Assembly: GCA_003151595.1 (NCBI GenBank)
Contig: PLXW01000137.1
Span: 26,635-49,105, forward strand
Reading direction: 5' to 3'
Length of the DNA stretch: 22,471 bases
DNA from: Myxococcales bacterium
GTDB lineage: Bacteria > Myxococcota > Polyangia > Polyangiales > Polyangiaceae
Shown: piece by piece, positions 22,174-22,471 of the stretch
Layout: each line of letters starts with the position of its first letter
Position numbering within the stretch: position 1 is the first letter of the stretch
The notes under the pieces: generated by a model
Database searches by the model: none
What the model was told of the DNA's origin: nothing
What the model saw: only the letters and a program-made list of their open reading frames with translations
Made by a program: the position numbers and the translations under genes

Positions 22174-22471
22174 GTGACCACCACGGAACCTTTCGCGCCG
22201 CCCCCCCAGCCGCCTGCGCCGAACGACGCCGAGCTCCTCGAGAAGGCCGCGTCGGCGAACAAGCGACTTCACGCCGCCATCGGCGCGCGCGTCGTGGGGC
22301 AAGCGGGGGTCATCGATCACATGCTCGTCGCGCTCCTGGCGCGCGGGCACGCGCTCATCGTGGGCGTGCCGGGGCTGGCCAAGACGCTCCTGGTGAGCAC
22401 CGTGGCGCGGATCCTCACGCTGAGCTTCCGGCGGATCCAGTTCACGCCCGACATGATGCCGTCGGACATCA
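22174..22471 (+). CDS. MoxR family AAA+ ATPase, 5' part
   Basis: The first 99 residues of a MoxR-type AAA+ ATPase cut by the right edge. After a Pro-rich N-terminus ([16 protein letters not shown]), the sequence runs [37 protein letters not shown], with Walker A GVPGLAKT, then [14 protein letters not shown], which is near-invariant in the MRP/MoxR subfamily. These chaperone-like ATPases usually act with VWA and DUF58 proteins encoded just downstream, here outside the window. The GTG at 22174 is the only plausible start in frame and gives the usual family N-terminus. It diverges from the small membrane protein gene with about 90 bases between the chosen starts. Confidence 0.92.
   Translation, partial: MTTTEPFAPPPQPPAPNDAELLEKAASANKRLHAAIGARVVGQAGVIDHMLVALLARGHALIVGVPGLAKTLLVSTVARILTLSFRRIQFTPDMMPSDI

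Overview
The window is high-GC, densely coding bacterial DNA that most resembles a Myxococcota (Polyangia-like) chromosome. This is inference, from predicted lipoproteins with long Gly/Ser or Asp-Ala-Gly linkers, a MYXO-CTERM-like C-terminal tail, a BTAD/AAA regulator without a standard output domain, and an unusual Lgt subtype. No rRNA, tRNA, IS element or CRISPR array was seen. Both ends cut genes: rlmN on the left, a MoxR-type ATPase on the right.

Left third (1-5200). The 3' end of rlmN and an atypical lgt run rightward. Facing them is a leftward block: a PerR-type Fur regulator, a rubredoxin-less rubrerythrin, a GlpC/HdrD-like iron-sulfur protein, a DUF3501 protein and a YbgC/FadM-type thioesterase. 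The last three overlap. A promoter-like sequence with an AGAA-CGA-TTCT palindrome in its spacer precedes perR, and the half site AACGATTC recurs before the rubrerythrin gene. I read this as a peroxide-response operon with its own electron-delivery protein. A REP-like palindrome sits between the rubrerythrin and iron-sulfur genes.

Middle (5200-13900). A surface lipoprotein with a Gly/Ser linker and a stand-alone fatty acyl-AMP ligase run leftward, and a lipid-kinase family protein diverges from them. A promoter-like site then leads into a small conserved-looking protein translationally coupled to an RluD-type pseudouridine synthase. After the synthase lies a 463-base stretch without a convincing gene. 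It is not featureless: it holds a degenerate tandem array with an exact 21-base register, which begins inside the end of the synthase gene and supplies its stop codon. Beyond it, a leftward operon encodes a winged-helix methyltransferase and two tandem paralogous thioredoxin-fold lipoproteins, one CPFS and one CPYC fused to a DsbD-alpha-like domain.

Right third (13900-22471). A large BTAD/AAA/TPR regulator and a DUF4242 protein diverge from that operon. A secreted Asp-box beta-propeller protein and a lysyl-oxidase-family lipoprotein are divergently transcribed; the latter keeps the copper-binding histidines and the Lys/Tyr pair of the LTQ cofactor. Finally a small membrane protein and an LPG-synthase-type (flippase-like) membrane protein run leftward, opposite the truncated moxR.

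The strongest candidates for something undescribed are the 21-base array, the PerR-rubrerythrin-FeS-DUF3501 unit, and the lysyl oxidase/propeller pair. All coordinates and motifs were read by eye; no similarity search was run.
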